The position numbers were made by a program, and so were the translations under genes. A model generated the notes under the pieces. That model saw nothing but the letters and a program-made list of their open reading frames with translations. It searched no databases and was not told the DNA's origin. This document shows positions 9,215 through 16,861 of a stretch of DNA of 64,000 nucleotides, piece after piece. Source of the stretch: an uncultured Candidatus Cenarchaeum sp. (GTDB lineage Archaea > Thermoproteota > Nitrososphaeria > Nitrososphaerales > Nitrosopumilaceae). Location of the stretch: contig OY282369.1 of assembly GCA_958295735.1 (NCBI GenBank), positions 2,580,983 to 2,644,982 on the forward strand, in the 5' to 3' direction. Numbering within the stretch: the stretch's first letter is position 1; each line of letters starts with the position of its first letter.

Positions 9215-9400
9215 CCGCCGCGCCTCGGGCGCTCCGGCTGGCCCGCGCGCCGCTCGATCCTGGCCGAACGGCGGAATCCCTTGGTCGGTTGGTACCGGCA
9301 TGGCGGATTCGTGCCGCGGCATGGCGGAATCAGTGACGGTGGCGGCGCGCAGGGAACCGGCGCGGCGGGAGGAGGCAGGCGCGTGCGACTCGAGTTTGCG
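9215..9400 (+). repeat. Duplicate of the region upstream of the SWIM gene (5213-5400)
   Basis: Both segments share the CTCGGGCGCTCCGG box, two spaced GGCACGGCGG/GGCATGGCGG motifs and a GGAACCGGCGCGGCGGG box in the same order. The 9.2-kb copy keeps several A/T positions that are G/C in the 5.2-kb copy. With the SWIM pseudogene at 7896-8300 this suggests one duplicated block. Confidence 0.6.
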
Positions 9401-9433
9401 GCTGGCAAAAAGGGGCGAACCAAGTTGAGCGAC

Positions 9434-9441
9434 CCTTTTAA
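9434..9441 (+). promoter_or_regulatory. TATA-like box for the 9464 gene
   Basis: CTTTTAAG, the only A/T-rich octamer nearby, 23-30 bases before the ATG at 9464. Confidence 0.45.
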
Positions 9442-9463
9442 GCCACGCGCGCGATCACCGGCG

Positions 9464-10264
9464 ATGGCCTCCAAGCCTCCGACCGTGGCAGCGCGGCTGG
9501 CACCCGTGCTGTCTGCTCCGCCAGGAACGGCACGCGCGCGGCGGGCACCGGGACGGAATGGTCCGGATTGGAATCCGGCCACGGTGGCCGGTGATCCGGC
9601 GGATCCTGAAACGAAGCGGCAGATGCGCGGGATTCTGGAAACCGCGGATCAGCTAATGGATCAGAACCGACTGCGCGGATCGTCGGCGGACGGCGGCAGA
9701 GGCGCGCGGGACGCCATGGGGCGAAGCAGCGCGACCGTGCTTCGTTCAAGGGAACAGCCTGATCCGCCGTCCCCGCCGATGGCGGCAGTGGGCGTGTCCG
9801 GGGCCGACGAGGCAAAAATGAACGCGGCCACAACGAAACTGGTAAACGGCGGCCTCCGGCTGCCGCGGATGGGAATTGATCCGCCCGCCGTCGCGCCGGG
9901 CACGGTGATCGGCATTAACCGGGCTGATCGGGACGCGGAAAAAAAGATCGGGGAGGTTGCGGCAGGCGTCGTTTTGACATCCACGTGCGGCGCGGAACGC
10001 GCGACATTTCGGGGTGCCCGCAATCAATCTACCGGGTACTGCGGCCAGCTGATGGGAGGTTCGTCTGGAGAAGGTGGGCGTTGGGGGTTGGACTGCGCGG
10101 CATCTGTGGATGCCGTGCGAAATGCCGGCAGCGGAACAGAAAACGGGATAATAATGCCCGGCCGCCGCAACCCGAGAACTGCGTCGCATTGCCGGCCCGA
10201 TGACGGCGACTCGGAATGTTTGGCTGGGAGCGAGACCGGAGGCGGGGGATGGTTCTGCGACTGA
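9464..10264 (+). CDS. Hypothetical protein, 266 residues
   Basis: The ATG at 9464 has a TATA-like box at 9434-9441, so a leaderless start is likely. The product is soluble and fairly balanced in composition, unlike the Arg/Ala/Gly translations around it. The middle, around GILETADQLMDQNR and DEAKMNAATTKLVNGG, looks helical. The C-terminal third contains Cys residues (TSTCGAE, GYCG, LDC, HCR, ECL, FCD). I recognise no domain. Its local GC is lower than the surrounding tract, which supports selection. The stop is followed within 10 bases by a truncated member of the small secreted-protein family, so the real 3' end may have been altered by that duplication. Confidence 0.5.
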   Translation: MASKPPTVAARLAPVLSAPPGTARARRAPGRNGPDWNPATVAGDPADPETKRQMRGILETADQLMDQNRLRGSSADGGRGARDAMGRSSATVLRSREQPDPPSPPMAAVGVSGADEAKMNAATTKLVNGGLRLPRMGIDPPAVAPGTVIGINRADRDAEKKIGEVAAGVVLTSTCGAERATFRGARNQSTGYCGQLMGGSSGEGGRWGLDCAASVDAVRNAGSGTENGIIMPGRRNPRTASHCRPDDGDSECLAGSETGGGGWFCD

Positions 10265-10270
10265 GCGCCC

Positions 10271-10447
10271 GTCGCGGATCACGGGCTGGGCGAGCGGATC
10301 GGCCGGGACTGGAACCACGCCTGGCGCAACTCGAACGCGTCCTTGACCCGCGAGGTCGACGCCGCGTTCGGCCAGGCGTGCCGCGACGCCGAAAAGGCCG
10401 CAGGGATCGCAAACGCGCGCGCGGAAGAGGGGGGCTCCGCGGGGTGA
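10271..10447 (+). pseudogene. Truncated copy of the small secreted Cys protein family
   Basis: The frame reads VADHGLGERIGRDWNHAWRN and continues through REVDAAF and ACRDAEKA before a TGA at 10445-10447. It matches residues about 80-135 of the intact copy at 11273. The signal peptide, the N-terminal Cys region and the C-terminal CKRESGF...C end are missing, and several conserved residues are altered. It is the oldest or most decayed of three tandem copies. Confidence 0.75.
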
Positions 10448-10630
10448 TGCGCGCCCCCGCGCTGGCGGGCCGGCGCCCCGGGGGGCGCGGCGCGGGCTCG
10501 CCGCGCGGGGAGGGCCGCGGCCCCCGCCCCCCGCCCGATCGCCCCCGGCAGCGCGCGCCGGGATGCCGCGCCGCCCGATCGCGCCGCCCGGGGCTGCCAA
10601 ACACATACTGCAAAAGCGGGAAGGCGTAGC

Positions 10631-11101
10631 ATGGCCGGGAAGATCCTCCTCGTCGTCCCCGCGATCGCGGCCGCCGCCGCGCTCGCGTTCCTGGCCGGTT
10701 CCGCGCACGACGGCGGGCCGGGCGGCGGGGGCGCGCAGCCCGGCGGATCCGGCGCCGCCCCGCCCGGCGGGAGCGCGTGCGACGTGTTCCGCGCGCCCCC
10801 CGCCGCGGACTGCGGGGACCTGCCCATGAACTACGTCTTTTCGTGCATCATCCACATCGACGGGTCGGACGACCCCCCCGGCTGCAAGCGCAGCCCCGGG
10901 AACTACTCCGTGGATCGCGAACTGGCCGAGAAGATCAGCCGGGACTGGAACCACGTCTGGCACAACTCGAACGCGTCCTCTACCCGCGAGGTCGACGCCG
11001 CGTTCTCCGTGGCGTGCCGCGACGCCGAAAAGGCCATAGAGATCATAAACGCGTGCAAGCGCGAGAGCGGCTTCGTGAGGTGCTACGAGCCCCCGTGCTG
11101 A
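10631..11101 (+). CDS. Small secreted or membrane-anchored Cys-containing protein, copy 1
   Basis: The 156-residue product starts with a signal peptide or N-terminal anchor (KILLVVPAIAAAAALAFLAG), then a Gly/Pro-rich linker and a compact domain with CDVF...DCGDLP, WNHVWHNSN, EVDAAF, ACRDAEKA and a final CKRESGFVRCYEPPC. The paired cysteines suggest disulphides outside the cell. Compared with copy 2 it carries about 14 extra residues (CIIHIDGSDDPPGCK) with two further Cys. An AT-rich ACACATACTGCAAAA box lies 20-35 bases upstream in both copies and is the likely promoter. The family is unknown to me. Confidence 0.75.
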   Translation: MAGKILLVVPAIAAAAALAFLAGSAHDGGPGGGGAQPGGSGAAPPGGSACDVFRAPPAADCGDLPMNYVFSCIIHIDGSDDPPGCKRSPGNYSVDRELAEKISRDWNHVWHNSNASSTREVDAAFSVACRDAEKAIEIINACKRESGFVRCYEPPC

Positions 11102-11272
11102 CGATCCGGCGCCCCGGGGGGCGCGGCGCGGGCGCGCCGCGCGGGGAGGGCCGCGGCCCCCGCCCCCCGCCCGATCGCCCCCGGCGGCGCGCGCCGGGTT
11201 GCCGCGCCGCCCGATCGCGCCGCCCGGGGCCGGCAAACACATACTGCAAAAGCGGGAAGGCGTAGCACGGCC

Positions 11273-11695
11273 GTGAAGATCCTCCTCGTCGTCCCCGCGA
11301 TCGCGGCCGCCGCCGCGCTCGCGTTCCTGGCCGGTTCCGCGCACGACGGCGGGCCGGGCGGCGGGGGCGCGCAGCCCGGAGGATCCGGCGCCGCCCCGCC
11401 CGGCGGGAGCGCGTGCGACGTGTTCCGCGCGCCCCCCGCCAAGGACTGCGGGGACCTGCCCATGAACCACATATTCGGGCGCCCGATCAACGGGGTGCTC
11501 GTCGTGGATCACGAGCTGGGCGAGCGGATCACCCGGGACTGGGAATACGTCTGGCACAACTCGAACGCGTCCTCGACCCGCGAGGTCGACGCCGCGTTCT
11601 CCGTGGCGTGCCGCGACGCCGAAAAGGCCATAGAGATCATAAACGCGTGCAAGCGCGAGAGCGGCTTCGTGAGGTGCTACGAGCCCCCGTGCTGA
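11273..11695 (+). CDS. Small secreted or membrane-anchored Cys-containing protein, copy 2
   Basis: This is a 140-residue paralogue of the preceding gene, over 80 percent identical outside a short variable segment in the middle (IFGRPINGVLVVDHELGER here). The ATG of copy 1 has become ACG, and two codons later GGG has become GTG, so translation probably starts at the GTG at 11273. Signal peptide, Gly/Pro linker and the C-terminal Cys pattern are preserved. The variable middle next to invariant flanks suggests diversification of one surface-exposed loop. Confidence 0.75.
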   Translation: MKILLVVPAIAAAAALAFLAGSAHDGGPGGGGAQPGGSGAAPPGGSACDVFRAPPAKDCGDLPMNHIFGRPINGVLVVDHELGERITRDWEYVWHNSNASSTREVDAAFSVACRDAEKAIEIINACKRESGFVRCYEPPC

Positions 11696-13452
11696 CGATC
11701 CGGCGCCCCGGGGGGCGCGGCCGGCCCCGCGCCGCCCGCCCGCCGGCCCCCGCACCCGGCCGGATCGCCGCCCCGCGGCGGCCCCCGCCGGCGCGCGGGC
11801 CGCCCCCTCCCCGCCGAGTGGCGGAATCCGGCGCCGGGGCCGGCGGCGATCCCGGGGGGCCGGCCGCCGGAGGATGCGCGGGCGGCGGCCCGCGGCGGCT
11901 TTTCGCCAGCCGTGGGACGGGCCTCCCTGGACGCGAAGGCGGGGCCCTGCCGGCACGGGCGAATGATCGGCGCGGCGCCGAGTCGCGGGCGCCCGCGGGT
12001 TCCAGGGCGCCCCCGGCGCCTTGCGCGGGGCGCGCGGCCCGGCCGGGGGCGGGCGGCGGCCCGCGCCGGCATGCCGCCGGCGGGCGCGCGCGCGGCGCGG
12101 CCCCGCGGGCGCGGCGGGGAAACGGACGGTTCGACGATCCGCGCCGGGCGGATGCCGGCCTTCGCGGCCGCGGCGGGCCGGGCCGCCGCGCGCGCGGGAA
12201 CGGGCGCGCCCGGCGGGGCGCCCCGGCCGGCGCGCCGGGCAGCTTCGGCCGGCGGACCGGCCGGGCGGGCCCGCCGCGCCGGGCGGCCCGGCGGGCTTTT
12301 CCCCGCGCGGAACGCCCCGCGCGGGCTCCCCGCCGGGCGCCCCGGCGATCCCGCCGGCCGGCGCGCCCGATCGCCCCCGCCGCATCCGGATCGGGCCCGG
12401 CTCCGGCGCGCGCGGCGGCGGGCGCCCCGGGACCCCCCCGCCGGGGGGTTCCGGGAACCTCCCGGCCCCCGCGGGCGCGGGGCGCCGCCCGCTGCTGCCG
12501 GCGCCACGCCGGATCCCCCGCGGGCGCGCCCCGGAAAGCCGGCGCGGCCGCCGGCGCCCGCCCCGCCGCACGGCGCGCGTAAGGGCGCGCCGGCGGCCGG
12601 GATCCCGGCGATCCGCCCCCTCCCGCGCCGGCGGGGAGATCGGGAACCGCCCGCGGCGGGCCCGTTCCGGGCCCCGATGCCGCCCCTTCCCCCGCGGGCC
12701 GCCCCGCGCTCCCCCCGCGCTGCCGCTTTTTCCTCGGGGCGGCGCCGGGGCTCCCCCGCCGCGCCTTGCGCTTGGAAGGCTCCCGCCTCTCGGGGATGTC
12801 CCGCATCCCGGACCTTGCGTGCCCCGCGCCGAACTTTCGCCCCGCGCGGGCGCGGGCGGGGCCGGAGTTCCGCCGGCCGGGCCCGGGGCCGCGCCGCCCG
12901 GGGCCCCTGCCGGGATCCGCCGCGAGCTGCCAGAGCCGGGCCCCGTCCGGGAAGCGCCCCCGCCCGCGCCCCGCGCGCCCGCGCCAGCCGGTTGTGCGCG
13001 GCGGACCTGTCCCGGCCGGGGCCGGCGGCGATCCCGCCCGCCTTCCTCCGCGCGCGGGCGGCCAGCCCCGCGCGCGCCCCGGCGTCCCCCTCCCGCCCGA
13101 GGCGGCCGCCCCGCCCTTTTCGCGGCGGGCCCGACGGCCGCGCGGTCGGGCCCCGCCCCCGCCGCGCGCGCGGCCGGCCCGCACGCCGCGTCGTGCCCCT
13201 TCCCCGTCCCGATGCCCGGCCCCTTGAACGGCCGGGTCGCGATCGGCGCGGGGGAACCGCCCCGCCGCCCCGCGCGCCGCTTGGCTCCGCCGCCGCGGAA
13301 ATCGGAATGCATGGCCGTGCGGATCTCTGCATAGTAGCGCGGCCGCGCCGCGGCCGCGCCCAAAACCCGCGCCTGGGGCCTGCCTGGTCCGCCGCGATCC
13401 CGCGCCGCCCGTTTCCGGGAATCCGCGGGCGGGAAGCGGCGCGCCCGGCTGC
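11696..13452. other. Extremely GC-rich tract, no gene seen
   Basis: Nearly 1.8 kb with all frames open and only Arg/Ala/Pro/Gly translations. I find no TATA-like box, RNA gene or known domain. It probably consists of decayed DNA. Confidence 0.45.
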
Positions 13453-13584
13453 CTACTCTTCCCGCAGATCGTACTCTAGCCGGGCACGGTACATGTCCTG
13501 TTCCCACTTGGGCAGCTTGGCAAAGCGCGCTACCGACTCTTCCATCTGTTCCCTCAGCCAGCCTTTCTCGAGTTTTTCTTCCAT
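13453..13584 (-). CDS. dcdV-linked microprotein, copy C (43 residues)
   Basis: ATG at 13584, stop at 13453-13455. The product is a 43-residue charged, probably two-helix protein beginning MEEKLEKGWLREQMEESVAR and ending RARLEYDLREE. A TATA-like TTATACC lies 23-30 bases upstream. It is one of three intact paralogues (with 14117-14245 and 14785-14916). All share ESVARFxKLPKW and ARLEYxLREE, while the deaminase segment preceding this copy is decayed. That argues for selection on the microprotein. Confidence 0.65.
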   Translation of the reverse strand: MEEKLEKGWLREQMEESVARFAKLPKWEQDMYRARLEYDLREE

Positions 13585-13606
13585 GGTTGGTGCCGGTCGG
13601 GCCGCG

Positions 13607-13614
13607 GTATAAGA
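13607..13614 (-). promoter_or_regulatory. TATA-like box of microprotein C
   Basis: TTATACC on the minus strand, 23-30 bases before the ATG at 13584 and just after the end of the decayed deaminase fragment. The same box precedes copies A and B. Confidence 0.5.
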
Positions 13615-13618
13615 CTTC

Positions 13619-14040
13619 TCATCCGGCATCGTTCGGCGAGGGGCAGTTTTCGGCCGCTGCCTTGCGCAGGCGTTTCACGGCCGCATCCTCCGGGTGCTCC
13701 CCGCGGGGGACAAGCCTCGGAGCGGCCCCGGCGGCATCCCATTCCGCCTTCCTGCCGGACGCGCCCTCGCGCCTGCCCATGGTGAAGAGGTCGACGTAGC
13801 GCTTGGGCGCGATGACCGCGAACGGCTCGAAGCGCGACCTGCCCTCCCGGATGCTTTCCGCGCCGTTCAAGCCCGCGGACGGCTTCCCGACTCGGCCGTT
13901 CCTGCGCGTCCCGACGAAGACGGGCAGCCGCATGCCGGCGGCCACGACGAGCATCGCGGGCGCGGCAGGGGAACGCGGCGCGGTCCCTCGCCGGCACGCC
14001 GCGCCTGCGAGGGCGCCCGTCCCGGCGCGCGCTTCCCTCC
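13619..14040 (-). pseudogene. Decayed 3' part of dcdV, copy C
   Basis: The last 110 codons match the end of intact DcdV (IAPKRYxDLFTMGRR, GRKAEWxAA, VKRLxKA, NxxPSPN). Further upstream the match continues out of frame around the catalytic HAE region (13985-14040), with deletions that remove the zinc ligands. It is nearly identical to copy B over the last 300 bases, so the two arose from each other recently. It should not encode an active deaminase. Confidence 0.75.
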
Positions 14041-14116
14041 CGTGCCCGGCCGCGCCCGCGATCCTGCGCCGCCCGTTTCCGGGAATCCGCAGGCGGGAAG
14101 CGGCGCGCCCGGCTGC

Positions 14117-14245
14117 CTACTCTTCCCGCAGTGCGTACTCTAGCCGGGCAAGGTACATGTCCTGTTCCCACTTGGGCAGCTTGTCAAAGCGCGCTACCGA
14201 CTCTTCTATCTGTTTCCCCAACTCGCCCTTCTTGAATTTTTCCAT
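14117..14245 (-). CDS. dcdV-linked microprotein, copy B (42 residues)
   Basis: ATG at 14245 (a GTG immediately precedes it), stop at 14117-14119. The most divergent of the three: it starts MEKFKKGELGKQIEESVARF, but the C-terminal half KLPKWEQDMYLARLEY is conserved. A TATA-like box lies at 14270-14277. Divergence concentrated in the first 12 residues, with an intact frame, suggests that the N-terminus is the tolerant or variable part. Confidence 0.65.
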   Translation of the reverse strand: MEKFKKGELGKQIEESVARFDKLPKWEQDMYLARLEYALREE

Positions 14246-14269
14246 CACGGTGAGTGCCGGTCGGGCCGC

Positions 14270-14277
14270 GGTATAAG
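14270..14277 (-). promoter_or_regulatory. TATA-like box of microprotein B
   Basis: TTATACC on the minus strand, about 25-32 bases before the ATG at 14245. Confidence 0.5.
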
Positions 14278-14282
14278 ACTTC

Positions 14283-14730
14283 TCATCCGGCATCGTTCGG
14301 CGAGGGGCAGTTTTCGGCCGCTGCCTTGCGCAGGCGTTTCACGGCCGCATCCTCCGGGTGCTCCCCGCGGGGGACAAGCCTCGGAGCGGCCCCGGCGGCA
14401 TCCCATTCCGCCTTCCTGCCGGACGCGCCCTCGCGCCTGCCCATGGTGAAGAGGTCGACGTAGCGCTTGGGCGCGATGACCGCGAACGGCTCGAAGCGCG
14501 ACCTGCCCTCCCGGATGCTTTCCGCGCCGTTCAAGCCCGCGGACGGCTTCCCGACTCGGCCGTTCCTGCGCGTCCCGACGAAGACGGGCAACCGCATGCC
14601 GGCGGCCGCCGCATGCTTCGCGCGGGCGCGGCGGGGGAATGTGCGCGGTGCGGGGCCGGCCCCTTGCCGGCGCGAGCCTCCCCGCCGCGCCCGCGATCCC
14701 GCCCGCGACAGATCGGCGGCCCGCCGCGAT
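14283..14730 (-). pseudogene. Decayed 3' part of dcdV, copy B
   Basis: The last 104 codons are in frame and nearly identical to copy C. Upstream the homology continues with gaps to about 14730, where GACAGATCGGCGG matches the intact gene near 15435-15447. The HAE and PCxxC zinc-binding motifs are lost. Confidence 0.75.
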
Positions 14731-14784
14731 CCCGCCCCGCCCGTTTCCGGGAATCCGCGGGCGGGAAGCGGCGCGCCCGGCTAC

Positions 14785-14916
14785 CTACTCTTCCCGCAGA
14801 TCGTACTCTAGCCGGGCAAGGAGCATGTCCTGCTTCCACTTGGGCAGCTTGTCAAAGCGCGCTACCGACTCTTCCATCTGTTCCTTTAGCCAGCCTTTCT
14901 CGAGTTTTTCTTCCAT
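14785..14916 (-). CDS. dcdV-linked microprotein, copy A (43 residues)
   Basis: This member lies directly downstream of intact dcdV: the deaminase stop is at 14951 and this ATG at 14916. The 43-residue product begins MEEKLEKGWLKEQMEESVAR and ends LARLEYDLREE. Its own TATA-like box (14938-14946) sits in the 34-base gap, so it can be transcribed separately from dcdV as well as by read-through. Vibrio AvcD/DcdV is held inactive by an adjacent small RNA (AvcI). Whether this locus uses a peptide, an RNA or neither is open. Confidence 0.65.
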   Translation of the reverse strand: MEEKLEKGWLKEQMEESVARFDKLPKWKQDMLLARLEYDLREE

Positions 14917-14937
14917 GGTTAGTGCTGGTCGGGCTGC

Positions 14938-14946
14938 GGTATAAGC
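14938..14946 (-). promoter_or_regulatory. TATA-like box of microprotein A
   Basis: GCTTATACC on the minus strand, between the dcdV stop (14951) and the ATG at 14916. Confidence 0.5.
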
Positions 14947-14950
14947 CTTC

Positions 14951-16465
14951 TCATTCGGCATAGTTCGGCGAGAGGCCGTTTTCGGCCATTGCTTTGTGCA
15001 GGCGTTTCACGACCGCATCCTCATTCTCCAGGTACTCCCCGTAGGGGAGCAGCCTCGGGACGGCCTCGGCGGCATTCCATTCCGCCTTCCTGCCGGCCGC
15101 GTCCTTGCGCCTGCCCATGGTGAAGAGGTCTATGTAGCGCTTGGGCGCGATGCCCATGAACGGCTTGAAGTGCACCTTGCCCTCCTGGGGGCTTTCCACG
15201 CTGATCGAGTCCGCGAACAGCTTCCCGGCGTGGCTCTTCTCGTACGTCTCCACGAATACGAGCAGCCGTATGCCTGCATCCACGATGAGCTTCGCGCAGA
15301 CGTGGCAGGGGAACGTGGTGCAGTACATGATGCAGCCGCATACCGGCACGCCGCGCCTGGCGGCGCCCGCCAGGGCGTCCATCTCGGCGTGCGCCTCCCT
15401 GCCGTACTCGGTCACGCCCATGATCTTCATCCCCGACAGATCGGCGGTCTGCCGCACCATGGCCGCGATCTCCTCGCCGCTCATGCCCCCGCATTCCGCC
15501 GAGAGCAGGCCGGCCCGCCCGAGGCGCGAGAGCGCGTCCGCGAGCATCGCGTCGCGCTCCCTCCGGTTCGAGTCGTACCCGCGCCTGAACTCGCGCCAGT
15601 CGGGCTCGTCCCCGGCAGCGTAGACCCCGCCTCCCGCCTTGGGCACCTCGTTGACGCCGGTGGCGAGCAGATTCCCCCTCGCGTCCTGTACGGCCACCCC
15701 TACCTGCCGGGACATGGACGAGGACAGGCGGGCGGCCGCAAACGCGTGGAACATGCCCGACTCCTCCAAGGTCGGGGTGTGGAACGTGTTGCCGAATACC
15801 AGCTCGAAGAACCGGCAGGTGTGGATCTGGACGGATTTCAGATCCGACACGACCAAGAAAAAGTCCGCAGCCTGGAACGCATCCCTCACCGACTGCCCGG
15901 CGCCGCCCTCCTCGTGGTAGTCCCTGTCGACGAGGAGCCTGGCTCGATCCCCCGCCGTTTTCTCCAGCTCCTTGATCCTCGCGTCCCTCGGCGAGTACGC
16001 GGAGACGAGCAGGAGCCGCCCGCCGTACGCGCCGCGAAGCACCTTGATCTCGCTGGGGCGCGTGATCGGCCCGAGCACGCAGGCGCGGCCGGCGGCCGGC
16101 TTTTCCGCGGATCCCGCGACGCGCTTGCGGGACCTCTGCATCATGGCCACCGCCAGGGACGCGGCGGCGCCCGGCCCCGCGGCGCGTTCCAGCTCGTTGC
16201 CGCGCTCCATCCTGGACGAGATCCTGTCGTGCTCGGTGCCGCCCCCCGCGGGCGTTCCCAAGCCCCCGACCTCCGACACCGCGGCGCCGAGATCTATGTC
16301 TTCCGTTCTGTACTTGACCGGGGCCAGCGCCACGGCGATCGCATCGCGGACGCGGCCCATGTCCGTCCCCAGCGCGCCGATCACCCCGACGACCAGTTCC
16401 GGCCTGAGTTTGTCGTCCAAGATACCGACGTTTGATATCAAGCAGTTATAACTATTTGCATTCAT
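14951..16465 (-). CDS. dcdV: DcdV/AvcD-type antiviral deoxycytidylate deaminase
   Basis: The N-terminal domain starts with ELVVGVIGALGTD (residues 23-35), the altered P-loop of the DcdV kinase-like domain. RISSRMERGNELE, LLLVSAYSPRDARIKEL, LVDRDYHEE and AADFFLV follow in the order typical of DcdV. The C-terminal half is a zinc deaminase with EAHAEMDAL (about residue 358) and FPCHVC (about residue 384), and ends in IAPKRYIDLFTM. Bacterial relatives convert dCTP/dCMP to the uridine forms during phage infection and so starve the virus of nucleotides. An ATG at 16465 is possible, but a strong TTATAA box lies inside the first codons (16446-16451). A leaderless TTG start at 16420 would fit it and still precede the P-loop. 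The microprotein array follows directly. Confidence 0.9.
   Translation of the reverse strand: MNANSYNCLISNVGILDDKLRPELVVGVIGALGTDMGRVRDAIAVALAPVKYRTEDIDLGAAVSEVGGLGTPAGGGTEHDRISSRMERGNELERAAGPGAAASLAVAMMQRSRKRVAGSAEKPAAGRACVLGPITRPSEIKVLRGAYGGRLLLVSAYSPRDARIKELEKTAGDRARLLVDRDYHEEGGAGQSVRDAFQAADFFLVVSDLKSVQIHTCRFFELVFGNTFHTPTLEESGMFHAFAAARLSSSMSRQVGVAVQDARGNLLATGVNEVPKAGGGVYAAGDEPDWREFRRGYDSNRRERDAMLADALSRLGRAGLLSAECGGMSGEEIAAMVRQTADLSGMKIMGVTEYGREAHAEMDALAGAARRGVPVCGCIMYCTTFPCHVCAKLIVDAGIRLLVFVETYEKSHAGKLFADSISVESPQEGKVHFKPFMGIAPKRYIDLFTMGRRKDAAGRKAEWNAAEAVPRLLPYGEYLENEDAVVKRLHKAMAENGLSPNYAE
16446..16451 (-). promoter_or_regulatory. TATA-like box at the dcdV 5' end
   Basis: TTATAA, 14-19 bases inside the frame that starts at the ATG at 16465 and 26-31 bases before an in-frame TTG at 16420. 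It suggests that the shorter form may be the main product. Confidence 0.4.
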
Positions 16466-16502
16466 GTGGCGCATCCCACGATCGCGCCCAAAACGCACGA
16501 GC

Positions 16503-16634
16503 TCACGATTTTGGAGCCGTTTTCCCCGCATCGGCGGCCTCGGCCGCCGGAAGCGCCCTCGTCCCCCCGCGCAGGTGCTCGTTGCCGAACCCGAAGTCCG
16601 CCCCGCGCAGCCTGCGCGCCTCCGCGCCCATCAT
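16503..16634 (-). CDS. Possible short ORF, 43 residues
   Basis: From the ATG at 16634 the frame reads MGAEARRLRGADFGFGNEHL and continues to a stop at 16503. Composition is more protein-like than its surroundings, but there is no clear TATA box and no homologue I recognise. It may be the 3' remnant of a lost gene. Confidence 0.2.
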   Translation of the reverse strand: MMGAEARRLRGADFGFGNEHLRGGTRALPAAEAADAGKTAPKS

Positions 16635-16861
16635 GATCGACTGGAATTCGGGTGTGGACTCACGACCACTTGCCGGCCGCGCCCAAAAGCTGCCACCGGC
16701 CGGCGCCGCGGGGCCCGTCCCCGCCAAGCCGGCGCGGCATCGCGCCCGATCCGCTGCTTGGACGGGCCCCGCCCGGGGACGCGCCGGCATCCGGGGCGAA
16801 TGCTGCAGCCCGCGCTGCCCCGGCGCGCGCGGGGCGGCATCGCGAGGGCCGCTGCCGGCGG

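Larger units (their letters stand above)
8301..9463. other. GC-rich tract with possible gene remnants
   Basis: No intact gene seen. Around 8700-8880 a minus-strand stretch has less biased composition (for example AKGIAGTATGNSIALRLPPL), as if derived from a former gene, but I cannot name it or find a start. 9215-9400 duplicates the region upstream of the SWIM gene. Confidence 0.4.
10271..11695 (+). repeat. Tandem duplication, unit about 642 bp, two full and one partial copy
   Basis: The starts of the two intact genes are exactly 642 bases apart. The roughly 170-base spacers upstream of each (from GGCGCCCCGGGGGGCGCGG to the CAAACACATACTGC box before each start) are nearly identical. Confidence 0.85.

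Noticed and set aside
11696-13452. Several 400-560-codon open frames on both strands
   Set aside because: Pure Arg/Ala/Gly/Pro composition, no TATA-like box, no domain; expected by chance at this GC content.
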